A DNA stretch of 64,000 nucleotides from an uncultured Paracoccaceae bacterium (GTDB lineage: Bacteria; Pseudomonadota; Alphaproteobacteria; Rhodobacterales; Rhodobacteraceae), in contig CANLQK010000001.1 in the NCBI GenBank assembly GCA_947493255.1, positions 434,001-498,000 of the forward strand, read 5' to 3'. The notes beneath the pieces are model-generated. The model was not told the DNA's origin. It ran no database searches and was given only the letters and a program-made list of their open reading frames with translations. A program made the translations under genes and the position numbers. Position 1 is the stretch's first letter; each line of letters starts with the position of its first letter. Shown here one piece after another: positions 53,928 through 64,000 of the stretch.

Positions 53928-54571
53928 AGCAATACTCCTGTCAGATAGACGAAGGAAAAGACGCCGATCCAGATCAGGTCTAGGAAGTGCCAGAACAAGC
54001 TAAGGCACAGAACCCGGCGTTGGTTGGCAGGCGTAAGCCCGTGCTTCTGGATTTGGACCAACAGCACGACCAGCCAGATGACCCCAGACGTGACGTGTAA
54101 CCCGTGCGTGCCGACAAGCACCCAGAACGAGGACAAGAATGCACTTGCACCGGGCCCCGCACCAAGGTGCCAAAGATGCTCAAATTCCAACACCTCCATA
54201 ACCAAGAAACCCATGCCAAACAGGCCTGTTACCACAAGCCAAATCATCATGGCGGACGCGTTCTTTTGCTGCATGTTGATCACAGCAAAGCCGTAGGTGA
54301 TGGATGACAACAGCAAAAACGCAGTCGCCAAAAGGATCTTGTCGATCTCGAACAGGTCAATAGGGGCAGGGCCGGCAGCGTAGCTTTGCCCAAGTACGGC
54401 GTGGATGGCGAACAGAATCCCGAAGATGAGGCAGTCGGACATTAGGTAGATCCAGAAGCCCAACATAGTTCCTGTTTCATGGTCGTGTTCAGCGTGATCC
54501 ACATGGGCGGCTGAGACGTCGTAAAAGTCAAAGCCGTTTTCGGGGATGGTAGGATGTGCGGGTGTAGACAT
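53924..54571 (-). CDS. cyoC: Cytochrome bo3 quinol oxidase subunit III
   Basis: A 215-residue protein with five transmembrane helices, beginning near G-F-W-I-Y-L-M-S-D-C-L-I-F, and the subunit III pattern (V-G-T-H-G-L-H-V-T-S-G). It stabilises the oxidase core. Between cyoB and cyoD, coupled to cyoD. Confidence 0.92.
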   Translation of the reverse strand: MSTPAHPTIPENGFDFYDVSAAHVDHAEHDHETGTMLGFWIYLMSDCLIFGILFAIHAVLGQSYAAGPAPIDLFEIDKILLATAFLLLSSITYGFAVINMQQKNASAMMIWLVVTGLFGMGFLVMEVLEFEHLWHLGAGPGASAFLSSFWVLVGTHGLHVTSGVIWLVVLLVQIQKHGLTPANQRRVLCLSLFWHFLDLIWIGVFSFVYLTGVLL

Positions 54572-54575
54572 TCAA

Positions 54576-56600
54576 TTACTCCGCTGGCGATATGTTAGCG
54601 CGTTCAATTTCGGCCACCTGATTGGCGGGCACGTAATAGTCGCGGTTGTAGTTAAAGGTGTGGCCAATGCCCCACGCCAAAGATGCAGCAAACCCAAGGG
54701 CTGCAAGCCACCAGACATGCCAGATAAGGGCAAACCCCATGACGGTCATGAAGCTGGAAATCACGATCCCGCTGGCTGTGTTTTTGGGCATGTGGATTGG
54801 TACAAAGCCGTCTTTAGGTGCTGTCGCCCCATGTTCTTTCATGTGGTGCCATGCATCCAGCGCGTAGACACGCGGCGAGAAGGCGAAGTTGTAATAGGGT
54901 GGAGGCGAAGAGGTGGACCATTCCAAAGTTCGGCCATTCCACGGGTCACCACCACAGGCGAGCTTGTCACGGTTTTTGATGGAGACAGCGATTTGAATGA
55001 TGAAGGCGATTACGCCCAGTCCAATCAGACCAACACCCAAAGCTGCGGCAAAGAAATAGCCTGCGTAAAATGTATCTTCGAATTGGCTAAGGCGACGTGT
55101 GACGCCCATTAGACCCAAGATATAAAGGGGCATGAACGCAAGGTAGAACCCAACGACCCAACCAAACAAGCTGACCTTGCCCCAGAATTTATCCATGTGG
55201 AATCCGAAGGCTTTGGGCCACCAATATGTTATGCCTGCAAAGACGCCAAACACCACACCGCCAATGATCACGTTGTGAAAATGTGCGACCAAGAACAGCG
55301 AATTGTGCAACACGTAATCCGCTGGCGGAACAGCCAATAAAACACCCGTCATACCGCCAATGGTGAAGGTCACCATAAACGCCAGAGTCCACATCATCGG
55401 CAGTTCAAACTCGATCCGGCCTTTGTACATGGTGAACAGCCAGTTGAACAATTTCGCCCCGGTCGGGATCGAAATGATCATGGTAGTGATCCCAAAGAAA
55501 CTGTTCACATCTGCACCTGCGCCCATAGTAAAGAAATGGTGCAGCCAGACGAGGTAGCTGAGGATCATGATCACACACAACGCGTAGACCATGGAAGCAT
55601 ACCCAAAGAGACGCTTACGCGCGAAAGTTGGAACTATTTCAGAGAAGATACCGAAGATTGGCATGATTAGAATGTAGACTTCTGGATGGCCCCAGATCCA
55701 GATGAGGTTGATGTACATCATCGGGTTGCCGCCCATTTCGTTTGTGAAGAAATGGGTGCCTAGGTAGCGGTCCGCGGTAAGCAACGCCAAAGTGGCGGTG
55801 AGGACAGGGAAAGACGCCACGATCAAGATGTTGGTGACCAAACTGGACCATGTGAAAATTGGCAACCGCATCCATGTCATACCTGGCGCACGCATTTTTA
55901 CGATGGTGACGATTAAATTGATGCCGGACAACGTGGTGCCGATACCTGCGATATTGAGAGACCAAAGGTAATAGTCCATGCCGACGCCGGGGCTGAATTC
56001 TAAACCTGATAAGGGCGGGAACGCGAGCCATCCGGTTGCTGCAAATTCCCCGACAAACAGGGAAATCATAATAAGCACAGCTCCGGACATCGTTAGCCAA
56101 AAACTGAAGTTATTAAGGAACGGAAACGCAACATCGCGCGCACCGATCTGAAGCGGCATGATGTAGTTCATGAACCCAGTGATGAACGGCATGGCGACGA
56201 AGAAAATCATGATCACGCCGTGTACCGTGAACAATTGGTCATAGTGGTAACTTGGAAGCAGTTCCAAAATTCCGGCAGAGGCCAACGCCTGATGCACGCG
56301 CATGATAACTGCGTCTGCAAAGCCACGAACCAACATCACCACAGCAAGGATCATGTACATGATCCCGATCTTTTTGTGGTCTACTGATGTCAACCATTCC
56401 CGCCACAAGTACGGTAGCCAACCCTTATAGAGCACGAGCCCAGCAACGCTGACTGCAAGGATCATCGTCATGATAAACGTGCCAAAGATCAGTGGGTCAT
56501 AGAATGGGAAAATGTCCCATCCCAATTTGCCCCAAAACCAATGGACGGTGGCGCTGGCGTCGGAAGAATGCCCTGCAGCGGTTTCGGTAAATGTTGCCAT
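54576..56600 (-). CDS. cyoB: Cytochrome bo3 quinol oxidase subunit I
   Basis: A 674-residue heme-copper oxidase; start at ATG 56600 (frame open upstream but unrelated to the family). V-D-H-K-K-I-G at the start, W-G-H-P-E-V-Y-I-L (Cu-B His and cross-linked Tyr), W-L-H-H-F-F-T-M-G (two Cu-B His) and a C-terminal H-F-H-N-V-I-I-G (heme ligands) are all present. It reduces oxygen to water while oxidising quinol and pumping protons. Confidence 0.95.
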   Translation of the reverse strand: MATFTETAAGHSSDASATVHWFWGKLGWDIFPFYDPLIFGTFIMTMILAVSVAGLVLYKGWLPYLWREWLTSVDHKKIGIMYMILAVVMLVRGFADAVIMRVHQALASAGILELLPSYHYDQLFTVHGVIMIFFVAMPFITGFMNYIMPLQIGARDVAFPFLNNFSFWLTMSGAVLIMISLFVGEFAATGWLAFPPLSGLEFSPGVGMDYYLWSLNIAGIGTTLSGINLIVTIVKMRAPGMTWMRLPIFTWSSLVTNILIVASFPVLTATLALLTADRYLGTHFFTNEMGGNPMMYINLIWIWGHPEVYILIMPIFGIFSEIVPTFARKRLFGYASMVYALCVIMILSYLVWLHHFFTMGAGADVNSFFGITTMIISIPTGAKLFNWLFTMYKGRIEFELPMMWTLAFMVTFTIGGMTGVLLAVPPADYVLHNSLFLVAHFHNVIIGGVVFGVFAGITYWWPKAFGFHMDKFWGKVSLFGWVVGFYLAFMPLYILGLMGVTRRLSQFEDTFYAGYFFAAALGVGLIGLGVIAFIIQIAVSIKNRDKLACGGDPWNGRTLEWSTSSPPPYYNFAFSPRVYALDAWHHMKEHGATAPKDGFVPIHMPKNTASGIVISSFMTVMGFALIWHVWWLAALGFAASLAWGIGHTFNYNRDYYVPANQVAEIERANISPAE

Positions 56601-56604
56601 GGTT

Positions 56605-57699
56605 TCAGTTTCCTCGGACTTGGGAGGTCGCGCTGCTGAGAGCATCGTGCTGTGGAGGCAGCAGTGCAATTGCAGCTTCAATTTCAGACATTCGGTTCGA
56701 AAGGTCGGGACGTAGGATCGCAAACAATGCTGCTGGATCGTCGGCGGTACAGAGCCCGCGGTATAGTTCGCGATTATAAAGGCCCTCGAGACCACCGCCG
56801 CCCATGGCATCCACCATCATCATATCGTGCATGCACAGGTCATCTTCGCCGACACACATGTTGAGAATACGTTCCCACATGTCTTCCTCTACCGCGCTGT
56901 AGAACGTGACAGGGTGGCCTTTGGTCGGGGCATCCAATTCGACAAAAGTTTCGCGGTCCAACATTTGCGGCGTGCCGCGGGCCTGTGCGACCCATGCGTC
57001 AAACCCGCGTTGGTCTAGCGCGTGCACATCGAAGCGCATTTGAGAAAACCCGTCACCGCTGTAATGAGAAGCAAAGCCTTCAAACGTACCGGGTTCATTT
57101 AGCACACCGTTTAACTCGGTTTCCATGCCTGCCATGGCATAGATCATTCCAACCATATCGGGCACATAGAATGCATTCATGACTGTGGTTGATGTCAGTT
57201 TGAATTCAACGGGGCGGTCAACAATGGTCGCCATCTCGTTGACGGTGGCAATGTCGTATTCTGGGTAGATGAACAGCCACTTCCAATCCATCGCGACCAC
57301 CTGCACCTGAAGTGGAGTAACATTTGGATCAACCGGTTTGGTTTCAGAAATGCGGGTTAAGTCGGCGTAAGGGTCCAAACGGTGAGTCGCGACCCATGTC
57401 AGCCCTGCAAGGCAAATGATGATAGCCAGTGGCACAGCCCAGATTACTATCTCTAGGCTGACAGAATGGTCCCAGTCTGGTTCATAGCGTGCTTCATTCG
57501 CAGCGCGGTATTTCAACGCAAAGAAAACCGTCAATGTAAGTACCGGTATGATGACGATCAACATCAGAACCGTCGCATAGATGATTAAGTCACCTTGTTG
57601 GGCAGCGACATCTCCGGTCGGGTTCAACACAACCAAATTGCAGCCCGACAACACGATCAATGAAAAGAAAGAGACTGATAGGAGGCATTTTTTAATCAC
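56605..57699 (-). CDS. cyoA: Cytochrome bo3 quinol oxidase subunit II
   Basis: A 364-residue lipoprotein; GTG start at 57699 gives a 19-residue signal with lipobox L-S-G-C. Two transmembrane helices and a periplasmic cupredoxin domain ([21 protein letters not shown]) lacking Cu-A ligands, as in quinol oxidases. The C-terminal extension (residues 290-364) is longer than usual. First gene of the cyo operon. Confidence 0.9.
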   Translation of the reverse strand: MIKKCLLSVSFFSLIVLSGCNLVVLNPTGDVAAQQGDLIIYATVLMLIVIIPVLTLTVFFALKYRAANEARYEPDWDHSVSLEIVIWAVPLAIIICLAGLTWVATHRLDPYADLTRISETKPVDPNVTPLQVQVVAMDWKWLFIYPEYDIATVNEMATIVDRPVEFKLTSTTVMNAFYVPDMVGMIYAMAGMETELNGVLNEPGTFEGFASHYSGDGFSQMRFDVHALDQRGFDAWVAQARGTPQMLDRETFVELDAPTKGHPVTFYSAVEEDMWERILNMCVGEDDLCMHDMMMVDAMGGGGLEGLYNRELYRGLCTADDPAALFAILRPDLSNRMSEIEAAIALLPPQHDALSSATSQVRGN

Positions 57700-57880
57700 G
57701 GAATATGTCCAGTCCAATGAAGTGGAACGAGTTCTATTGGTTCGGGATTTAAGCTCATGACTTGTGAAAGCAATGCGACAATCGGACATGCGGCAGTTTG
57801 ACAACGTTCCAAATTTGACCCGCCAAATTAAACCCTATCTTATCGATCCAAGGGAACATCCCGCATGAGGAGACCGAAAA

Positions 57881-59146
57881 ATGGCTTCAACTGATAGTAC
57901 ATCACAACAGAACGTCGCGCTGGATGACGTGGTGACGACAGTTGTCATGGCGCGGGTGACCGACTTTTTCGGGTTCTTCGTGTACGCAATTGCATCGGCA
58001 ATTATTTTTCCGACGGTATTCTTTCCGTTCCTCGATCCGATCCTAGGGACATTGTGGTCTTTCGCTATATTTTCTCTCGCTTTTTTAGCGCGCCCCATTG
58101 CCAGCATTGTTGGGCGAAGCCTGCAACGTAAAATTGGTAGAGCTGGAAAAATCACCTTGGCTTTGATGGTTCTTGGAACGTCCACGGTCGCGATTGGGCT
58201 TTTGCCAGGATATGAGAAAATCGGAATTGCGGCCCCTATATTGCTGGCGGTTTTGCGGTTTGTGCAGGGGCTAGGTTTGGGGGGCGCTTGGGATGGAATC
58301 ACCTTGCAGCTGACGTCAGCTGCGCCAGCGAACCGTGAAGGATTATATGGTATGGTTCCTCAATTGGGGGGGCCGATCGGGTTCTGCGTCGCGGCGGCGT
58401 TGTTCTATGTACTGACCGATTTCTTAACATCAGACGAATTATTCACCTACGGCTGGCGGTTTGCGTTTTTCGCGGTGATGGCTGTGAATGTTGTGGCCTT
58501 GTTTGCCCGCTTGCGCTTGTTGACCACTGATTTTGGCGCCGAGGACGAGACGTTGTTGCAATCAGCCCCCATGGGCGAGCTTGTCCGCGAGGAAGGGCGC
58601 ACGATCTTGTTGTCGGCATTGCTGCCCATCGCGAGCTATGCAGTGTTTCACATGGTGACCGTGTTCCCGCTGAGTTATTCGTTGCTTTTTGGCGGTCATG
58701 ACGTTTCTACCGTTTTGCTGTGGCAGCTTTTGGGCGGGGCGTTTGCCGTTGCCGCCGTCATCTTATCAGGTGTGTTAGCAGACCGTTTGAGCAGACGGCG
58801 GGTCTTGTTAATCAGCTGCGTTTTGGTGGCAATGCTCTCAACATCTATCGGGACGCTTGAAAACTACCCACAGGTCTACATTCTATTTGGGTTTGTGGTG
58901 TTGGGCTTGTCCTACGGTCAATCTAGCTCGATTGTGCCCAAACGATTTGCTGCCCGTTTCCGGTACTCTGGATCTGCCTTGTCGACGAATCTATCTTGGA
59001 TCTTGGGTGCCGCATTTGCCCCGTTTTTGGGGCTTTTGCTCGCAGTAACGTTTGGGCTGTGGGCAGCTGGTCTGTATATGCTGTCTGGTGCGATGGTAAC
59101 GGCGGTATCATTGTACTTCGTAGAAAAACGTTCGCAAAAGGCGTAG
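57881..59146 (+). CDS. MFS transporter, metabolite:H+ symporter type
   Basis: A 421-residue protein with about 12 transmembrane helices. V-T-D-F-F-G-F-F-V-Y-A-I-A (TM1), A-R-P-I-A-S-I-V-G-R-S (loop 2-3 motif) and F-V-Q-G-L-G-L-G-G-A-W-D-G follow the MHS family (compare R-x-x-Q-G-x-x-x-G-G-E/x). Likely imports an organic acid or osmolyte; substrate unknown. Divergent from cyoA. Confidence 0.85.
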   Translation: MASTDSTSQQNVALDDVVTTVVMARVTDFFGFFVYAIASAIIFPTVFFPFLDPILGTLWSFAIFSLAFLARPIASIVGRSLQRKIGRAGKITLALMVLGTSTVAIGLLPGYEKIGIAAPILLAVLRFVQGLGLGGAWDGITLQLTSAAPANREGLYGMVPQLGGPIGFCVAAALFYVLTDFLTSDELFTYGWRFAFFAVMAVNVVALFARLRLLTTDFGAEDETLLQSAPMGELVREEGRTILLSALLPIASYAVFHMVTVFPLSYSLLFGGHDVSTVLLWQLLGGAFAVAAVILSGVLADRLSRRRVLLISCVLVAMLSTSIGTLENYPQVYILFGFVVLGLSYGQSSSIVPKRFAARFRYSGSALSTNLSWILGAAFAPFLGLLLAVTFGLWAAGLYMLSGAMVTAVSLYFVEKRSQKA

Positions 59147-59165
59147 TGGGCGATTGCCGAAACGC

Positions 59166-59762
59166 CTATCGGAATGCGGATTCCCAATCTGTAAACATTG
59201 TGGCCCGCTTTCGCCGTAACTTTGCCTCGGTCTTTTCTGTAAGGGAAAGGTCCCGAAGCGGAGATACATTACGTTCTCTGAGGTCGATTCTTGTTTTTAA
59301 CCGGTCCTGGAAAAACGTTACTAGTTTATCGAGTTGTTCATATTGAAAAAGGTGATCCACATGCATTTCACCTGTCCCAAGCCGAATGAATTCTTCTGGT
59401 TTGCCGATTTGTGCCCAGCGTTGAGGTTTTCCTTTTTGATATTCATCTACGAATTCATCAAAGGTTCTGTTCTTCGTACTATTTGGTTGCCCGTTCTTCT
59501 CGGGCCGACCACGGTAGCGAAACCAACTGCCCAACCAGCTTATTGGTTCACGAACGACACAGACGACTTCAAGATTCTTGGTACCCGTCGTTTCGAAATA
59601 GGGGCGTAAATACTTGTCAAACCGGTGTGCCGTTGTGTGCTTGAGATTCGGTGGGTTACGCAACACAACGTCTGCCTTCGGGGCCAATGCTTCCTCTAAA
59701 GCGGTCGTTCCCGTCTTTGGCATGGATAAAAGTACTAGTTTTTGTTTTGCAAATACAAGCAT
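59166..59762 (-). CDS. Sulfotransferase family protein
   Basis: A 198-residue protein. The 5'-phosphosulfate loop S-M-P-K-T-G-T-T-A-L-E and the 3'-phosphate element V-R-E-P-I-S-W-L-G-S-W-F-R-Y-R are present, both needed to bind PAPS. The middle part is short for the family, so the acceptor is unknown (polysaccharide or small molecule). Convergent with the transporter gene. Confidence 0.8.
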   Translation of the reverse strand: MLVFAKQKLVLLSMPKTGTTALEEALAPKADVVLRNPPNLKHTTAHRFDKYLRPYFETTGTKNLEVVCVVREPISWLGSWFRYRGRPEKNGQPNSTKNRTFDEFVDEYQKGKPQRWAQIGKPEEFIRLGTGEMHVDHLFQYEQLDKLVTFFQDRLKTRIDLRERNVSPLRDLSLTEKTEAKLRRKRATMFTDWESAFR

Positions 59763-59879
59763 CTAATTCGATTCTTTCATCCAGTTTCAAACATAAACTA
59801 CTTCTTAACCGTTAGGCTGGGAAGGTAGCCTTCATAAGATTTTATTTGCTTTGTTCCTGTTTTGATCTCATAAGAATGA

Positions 59880-59894
59880 GAACATAAAGTGAAC
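59880..59894 (+). promoter_or_regulatory. SOS (LexA) box before recA
   Basis: GAAC-ATAAAGT-GAAC matches the alphaproteobacterial LexA site GAAC-N7-GAAC and lies 51 nt before the recA ATG. A weaker GTTC-N7-GATC occurs at 59853-59867. recA is therefore expected to be DNA-damage inducible. Confidence 0.85.
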
Positions 59895-59944
59895 AAAGCA
59901 TTCAATTGCGGCCCGTGAAGGGGCGTGGGATAAGGATCGAAATC

Positions 59945-61024
59945 ATGGCAACGGCAGAGCTTTTTAAAATGGCAGACAAGAAATCTTCGGACAAACAAAA
60001 GGCGCTGGATTCTGCGCTGGCACAGATCGAACGTCAGTTCGGTAAAGGCTCGATCATGACATTGGGCGGCAATGCAGTTCAGGAGATTGAATCCACATCT
60101 ACAGGTTCTTTGGGTTTGGACATTGCACTGGGTATTGGTGGCATTCCAAAGGGTCGTATCGTTGAAATTTACGGTCCGGAATCATCCGGTAAAACCACGC
60201 TGACGCTGCATTGCGTCGCCGAAGAACAGAAGAAAGGTGGTGTGTGTGCTTTCGTTGATGCGGAACACGCGTTGGACCCGACCTATGCGAAAAAGCTCGG
60301 CGTTAACCTTGATGAGCTGCTGATTTCGCAGCCGGACACGGGGGAACAAGCGCTAGAAATCGTTGATACTTTGGTACGATCGGGTGCGGTTTCGATGATT
60401 GTGGTCGATTCCGTTGCTGCGTTGACACCGAAGTCGGAACTTGAAGGCGACATGGGCGACAGCTCTGTTGGTGTTCATGCGCGATTGATGAGCCAAGCAA
60501 TGCGCAAATTGACCGGTTCTATTAATCGCACAAATTGTACTGTGGTCTTTATTAACCAAATCCGGATGAAGATCGGTGTTATGTTCGGGTCCCCCGAAAC
60601 AACCACCGGCGGTAACGCGTTGAAATTCTATTCCTCCGTACGTTTGGATATTCGCCGTATTGGCTCATTGAAGGATCGCGACGAAGTTGTTGGTAACGCA
60701 ACACGTGTGAAAGTCGTTAAAAACAAGGTGGCACCGCCGTTCAAACAGGTTGAATTCGACATCATGTATGGCGAAGGTATTTCGAAAATGGGCGAATTGT
60801 TGGATCTTGGTGTGAAGGCTGGCGTGGTCGAGAAGTCGGGATCATGGTTTAGCTATGGAGACGAGCGTATCGGGCAGGGGCGTGAAAATTCGAAAACGTT
60901 CCTTAAGGAAAACACGAACATTGCTCTCGAGATTGAAGATAAAATTCGCGCGGCGCATGGCCTTGATTTCGACTTCCAACCGGCCGCCGAAGAAAAAGAT
61001 GATGGCGCACTGTTGGAAGACTAA
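59945..61024 (+). CDS. recA: Recombinase A
   Basis: A 359-residue protein starting at ATG 59945 (AAGGA 8 nt upstream; the in-frame ATG at 59906 lacks a site). Walker [10 protein letters not shown], Walker B V-D-S-V-A-A-L, and the C-terminal acidic tail are present. It catalyses strand exchange and triggers LexA cleavage. The C-terminus D-D-G-A-L-L-E-D is slightly extended. Confidence 0.97.
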   Translation: MATAELFKMADKKSSDKQKALDSALAQIERQFGKGSIMTLGGNAVQEIESTSTGSLGLDIALGIGGIPKGRIVEIYGPESSGKTTLTLHCVAEEQKKGGVCAFVDAEHALDPTYAKKLGVNLDELLISQPDTGEQALEIVDTLVRSGAVSMIVVDSVAALTPKSELEGDMGDSSVGVHARLMSQAMRKLTGSINRTNCTVVFINQIRMKIGVMFGSPETTTGGNALKFYSSVRLDIRRIGSLKDRDEVVGNATRVKVVKNKVAPPFKQVEFDIMYGEGISKMGELLDLGVKAGVVEKSGSWFSYGDERIGQGRENSKTFLKENTNIALEIEDKIRAAHGLDFDFQPAAEEKDDGALLED

Positions 61025-61050
61025 CCAACACTGCATCTAAACAACACTAA

Positions 61051-61075
61051 GGGCCGCTATGATGCGGCCCTTTTT
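61051..61075 (+). terminator. recA terminator
   Basis: GGGCCGC and GCGGCCC (61051-61057, 61064-61070) with a 6-nt loop and a TTTTT run. About 80 bp before alaS, so alaS has its own promoter or readthrough. Confidence 0.9.
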
Positions 61076-61152
61076 CGTATGACTGTGGACTTGCTGTTAG
61101 GTGGCCGTTATCTGATGGAAAATCAGTTTAAACCGCCACGAAAGCTTGCGTT

Positions 61153-63807
61153 ATGACCAGCCTTAGCGACATCCGCTCTACCTTCCTTGATTACTTTCAA
61201 CGTCAAGGTCACGAGGCCGTGGCTTCAAGCCCATTGGTGCCGCGCAATGACCCAACATTGATGTTCACCAATTCAGGTATGGTGCAGTTCAAAAACCGGT
61301 TTACCGGTGTTGAAGCGGGCGACTACCAGCGTGCTACAACATCGCAGAAATGCGTGCGTGCCGGCGGTAAGCACAATGATTTGGACAATGTGGGCTACAC
61401 CGCGCGCCACCATACGTTCTTTGAGATGCTGGGGAATTTCTCGTTTGGGGATTACTTCAAGACCGAAGCAATTCCATTTGCTTGGGAATTGCTAACCAAA
61501 GATTTCGGCATCGATAAATCGAAATTGCTGACCACAGTTTACCACACGGACGACGAAGCGTTCGAGATGTGGAAGAAAATTGGTGTTCCGGAAGACCGGA
61601 TCATCCGCATCGCTACGGACGACAATTTCTGGCGGATGGGGCCAACTGGCCCTTGTGGGCCATGTACCGAGATTTTCTATGACCACGGCGATCACATCTG
61701 GGGTGGCCCTCCGGGTTCACCGGAAGAAGACGGCGATCGCTTCATCGAGATCTGGAACGTTGTTTTCATGCAGAACGAGCAGTTCGAAGATGGCACAATG
61801 AAACCGCTGGACATGCAGTCCATCGATACGGGAATGGGCCTAGAGCGCATCGCTGCGTTGTTGCAGGGCGGGCATGACAACTATGAAACCGATTTGTTCC
61901 GCGCGTTGATTGAGGCGTCTGCGAATGCCACTAACACGGACCCGTTTGGCGACAAAAACGTTCATCACCGTGTGATTTCTGACCACCTTCGGTCTACGTC
62001 GTTCCTGATCGCCGAAGGCGTGTTGCCGTCGAACGAAGGCCGTGGATATGTGTTGCGCCGCATTATGCGCCGCGCCATGCGTCACGCGCACCTGCTGGGG
62101 GCGAAAGACCCAGTGATGCACAAATTGGTGCCGGCATTGGTTCAACAGATGGGCGCTGCTTACCCCGAGTTGGGGCAGGGCCAGACGTTGATCGAAGACA
62201 CGTTGTTGAACGAAGAAATCCGGTTCAAGACCACGTTGGACCGTGGATTGAAACTATTGGATGATGCGTTGGTAGATGTGCCAGAGGGCGCTGATCTCCC
62301 GGGCGAAACGGCGTTCAAACTATATGACACGTATGGGTTCCCGCTTGATCTGACGCAGGATGCTTTGCGCGAAAAGGGCCACGGTGTGGATACCGATGGG
62401 TTTGATGCCGCGATGGAAGATCAGAAAGCGAAAGCGCGCGCAGCGTGGTCTGGAACGGGTGCCGCGGCTGATGCAACGATTTGGTTTGATCTGGTTGATC
62501 AGCATGGCGTGTCTGAATTCCTCGGGTATGAAACCGAAACTGCCGAGGGCCAATTGCTGGCCATCGTGAACGGGGCTGATGCAACAGACACAGCCAAGGC
62601 CGGTGATGAAGTCACGCTGATTTTCAACCAGACACCGTTTTATGCGGAATCCGGTGGTCAGGTCGGCGACACAGGCACGATCAAAACGAGCAGCGGCGTT
62701 GCAACTGTGACCGACACCAAAAAGGTGGCTGGGCTGTTCTTGCATATGGCGAAAGTGACTGAAGGCACGCTAACAGCTGGGCAGGGCGCGGAGCTGTCGG
62801 TTGATCATGACCGTCGCTCAGCTATTCAGGCGAACCACTCGGTGACGCACCTGTTGCACGAAGCATTGCGCGAGGCACTGGGCGATCACGTAGCGCAGCG
62901 TGGGTCGTTGAATGCCCCTGATCGTCTGCGGTTTGATTTCAGCCACAACGATGCAATGTCACCCGCACAGATGAGCAGTGTCGAGCAGGATGTGAACCGA
63001 TACATTCAGCAGAACACGCCAGTGACGACACGGATCATGACACCTGATGACGCGCGCGCGATTGGTGCGCAGGCGCTATTTGGTGAGAAATACGGCGACG
63101 AAGTTCGTGTGGTTTCCATGGGCGCGGCGGACACGGGTAAAGGCCCTGATGGCCAGACGTATTCGATTGAATTGTGTGGTGGTACACATGTGTCGCGCAC
63201 AGGCGACATTGGTGTGTTTGCCCTGACATCTGAAAGCGCGTCGTCGTCTGGTGTGCGCCGGATCGAAGCGTTGACTGGTCAGGCTGCGTTGGATCATCTG
63301 CGCGACCGCGATGCTACACTTGGCGCTGTTGAGGGCTTGTTGAAAGCCAAGGGCGCTGAGGTGTCCGAGCGTGTGAAAACGTTGATGGATGAACGCAAGG
63401 CTCTGGCCAACGAAGTGGCACAATTACGCCGCGAGTTGGCAATGGGTGGCGGTGGCGACAATGGCCCTGCACAGGACGATGTGAATGGCGTGGCGTTTAT
63501 TGGACAGGTTATGGACGGCGTGACGGGTAAAGATTTGCCAGCGCTTGTTGACCAGTTCAAAGAACGTGTCGGCAGCGGTGTTGTGTTGTTGATTGCGGAC
63601 GCTGGCGGCAAAGCAGCTGTGGCGGCTGGCGTGACCGCGGATCTGACAGATCGTGTGTCTGCGGTTGATGTATTGCGCGCGGCTGTACCGTTGTTGGGTG
63701 GTAAGGGTGGCGGTGGTCGCCCTGATATGGCTCAAGGTGGTGGCGCGTCGGCGGAGAACGCGGACGAGGCTATTGCTGCTGCGCGCGGTGTGTTGGAAGC
63801 TCTTTGA
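61153..63807 (+). CDS. alaS: Alanine-tRNA ligase
   Basis: An 884-residue class II synthetase, full length. The N-terminal aminoacylation domain (motif 1 around [13 protein letters not shown]) leads to the editing domain with H-S-V-T-H-L-L-H (zinc H-x-x-x-H) and C-G-G-T-H-V-S-R. The C-terminal coiled coil and DHH-like C-Ala domain are present. recA-alaS adjacency is common in alphaproteobacteria. Confidence 0.97.
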   Translation: MTSLSDIRSTFLDYFQRQGHEAVASSPLVPRNDPTLMFTNSGMVQFKNRFTGVEAGDYQRATTSQKCVRAGGKHNDLDNVGYTARHHTFFEMLGNFSFGDYFKTEAIPFAWELLTKDFGIDKSKLLTTVYHTDDEAFEMWKKIGVPEDRIIRIATDDNFWRMGPTGPCGPCTEIFYDHGDHIWGGPPGSPEEDGDRFIEIWNVVFMQNEQFEDGTMKPLDMQSIDTGMGLERIAALLQGGHDNYETDLFRALIEASANATNTDPFGDKNVHHRVISDHLRSTSFLIAEGVLPSNEGRGYVLRRIMRRAMRHAHLLGAKDPVMHKLVPALVQQMGAAYPELGQGQTLIEDTLLNEEIRFKTTLDRGLKLLDDALVDVPEGADLPGETAFKLYDTYGFPLDLTQDALREKGHGVDTDGFDAAMEDQKAKARAAWSGTGAAADATIWFDLVDQHGVSEFLGYETETAEGQLLAIVNGADATDTAKAGDEVTLIFNQTPFYAESGGQVGDTGTIKTSSGVATVTDTKKVAGLFLHMAKVTEGTLTAGQGAELSVDHDRRSAIQANHSVTHLLHEALREALGDHVAQRGSLNAPDRLRFDFSHNDAMSPAQMSSVEQDVNRYIQQNTPVTTRIMTPDDARAIGAQALFGEKYGDEVRVVSMGAADTGKGPDGQTYSIELCGGTHVSRTGDIGVFALTSESASSSGVRRIEALTGQAALDHLRDRDATLGAVEGLLKAKGAEVSERVKTLMDERKALANEVAQLRRELAMGGGGDNGPAQDDVNGVAFIGQVMDGVTGKDLPALVDQFKERVGSGVVLLIADAGGKAAVAAGVTADLTDRVSAVDVLRAAVPLLGGKGGGGRPDMAQGGGASAENADEAIAAARGVLEAL

Positions 63808-63862
63808 GGGGCCGGCGACACACGAGGGTCGTTCTGTAAGGTTCTAATTTAGAATGAAAAAA

Positions 63863-63897
63863 GCCCGCTGCGAAAATATCGCAGCGGGCCTTTTCTT
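63863..63897. terminator. Bidirectional terminator between alaS and typA
   Basis: GCCCGCTGCGA (63863-63873) pairs perfectly with TCGCAGCGGGC (63879-63889), loop 5 nt. A T-rich run follows on the plus strand (CTTTTCTTT) and an A-rich run precedes it, so it can stop both convergent genes. Confidence 0.9.
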
Positions 63898-63916
63898 TAT
63901 GTTCGGTTCGAAGCGG

Positions 63917-64000
63917 TTAGCCTGCTTTCGCGTGACGTTTGCGCTCGTGTGGGTCGAGGTAACGCTTGCGCAAACGAATGGAGTTCGGTGTGACTTCTAC
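63917..64000 (-). CDS. typA: GTP-binding protein TypA/BipA, C-terminus (partial)
   Basis: The last 27 residues end V-E-V-T-P-N-S-I-R-L-R-K-R, then H-E-R-K-R-H-A-K-A-G, the typical TypA C-terminus (V-T-P-x-S-I-R-x-R-K). The remaining protein lies beyond the window on the minus strand. TypA is a ribosome-associated translational GTPase. Confidence 0.85.
   Translation of the reverse strand, partial: VEVTPNSIRLRKRYLDPHERKRHAKAG

Noticed and set aside
54546-55112. A 188-codon plus-strand open frame opposite cyoB
   Set aside because: Fully antisense to the conserved C-terminal part of cyoB; no family resemblance.
63653-63847. Plus frame overlapping the alaS 3' end
   Set aside because: Shadow frame in GC-rich sequence encoding the conserved C-terminal domain of alaS.

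Overview
The right-hand 13 kb is core chromosome of a Rhodobacterales-type alphaproteobacterium (Roseobacter-like). It holds a complete recA with an alphaproteobacterial SOS box (GAAC-N7-GAAC), a complete alaS, the C-terminus of typA, a cyoABCD quinol-oxidase operon with a SURF1 gene, and a small Crp/Fnr-ccdA-thioredoxin-DUF2892 redox cluster. The first 44 kb is a temperate contractile-tailed phage (prophage), and 44.0-50.4 kb is a second block of accessory, mostly phage-derived genes of less certain origin. Neither attachment site can be fixed: the integrase runs off the left edge and no duplicated core is visible.

Prophage, 1-44 kb. A leftward operon (3449 to 1) carries about 14 small, translationally coupled genes and ends in what looks like the start of a tyrosine integrase. 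Its promoter and the rightward promoter share a 17-bp operator; between them lie a short CI-like repressor (minus) and a Cro-like gene (plus) whose predicted transcript is leaderless. The rightward early operon encodes an HNH-AP2 endonuclease, RusA-like, YdaU-like, GapR-like, SSB, ERF annealing, NinB-like and YbcO-like proteins, then a double winged-helix protein and a NusG-family protein occupying the place of a Q-type antiterminator. Directly after it is a strong sigma70-like promoter embedded in a perfect 8-bp inverted repeat, then the late operon.

Late operon. Order: metallophosphoesterase, TerS, TerL, DUF4055 portal, F-like head protein, scaffold, major capsid protein, then a large cluster of beta-rich proteins. 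Five consecutive genes there share an N-terminal motif (T/A-R-N-I-x-x-W-Q) followed by unrelated beta domains, probably a modular head-decoration or fibre system. Next come a 48-residue protein built from an octapeptide repeat, head-tail connectors, and a Mu-like contractile tail (sheath, tube, chaperones with a -1 frameshift site, tape measure, gpN, gpP, gp45-gp48 homologues, fibre). A PKD plus 22-residue-repeat adhesin, a ClpP-like lipoprotein, a holin candidate and an amidase endolysin end the operon at a strong terminator. Head packaging is terminase-based while the tail is Mu-like, so the phage is a mosaic.

Block 44.0-50.4 kb. After a partly decayed stretch with an AlpA-like gene come two divergent operons. 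The leftward one has about ten small genes almost all preceded by the same AAGGACC leader. The rightward one begins with a serine-recombinase-fold protein that lacks catalytic residues, again with a leaderless promoter arrangement, followed by seven tiny coupled genes. Thirteen same-strand gene junctions across the prophage and this block overlap by exactly 8 nt (start-NN-TRA), suggesting common phage ancestry.

The most novel-looking items are the shared-N-terminus decoration cassette (21.3-23.4 kb), the octapeptide-repeat microprotein (26.8 kb), the NusG-type late regulator with its promoter element (11-11.6 kb), the phage GapR homologue (7.4 kb), the super-repeat adhesin (41 kb), and the inactive-recombinase operon with its divergent stereotyped-leader operon (45.7-50.4 kb).
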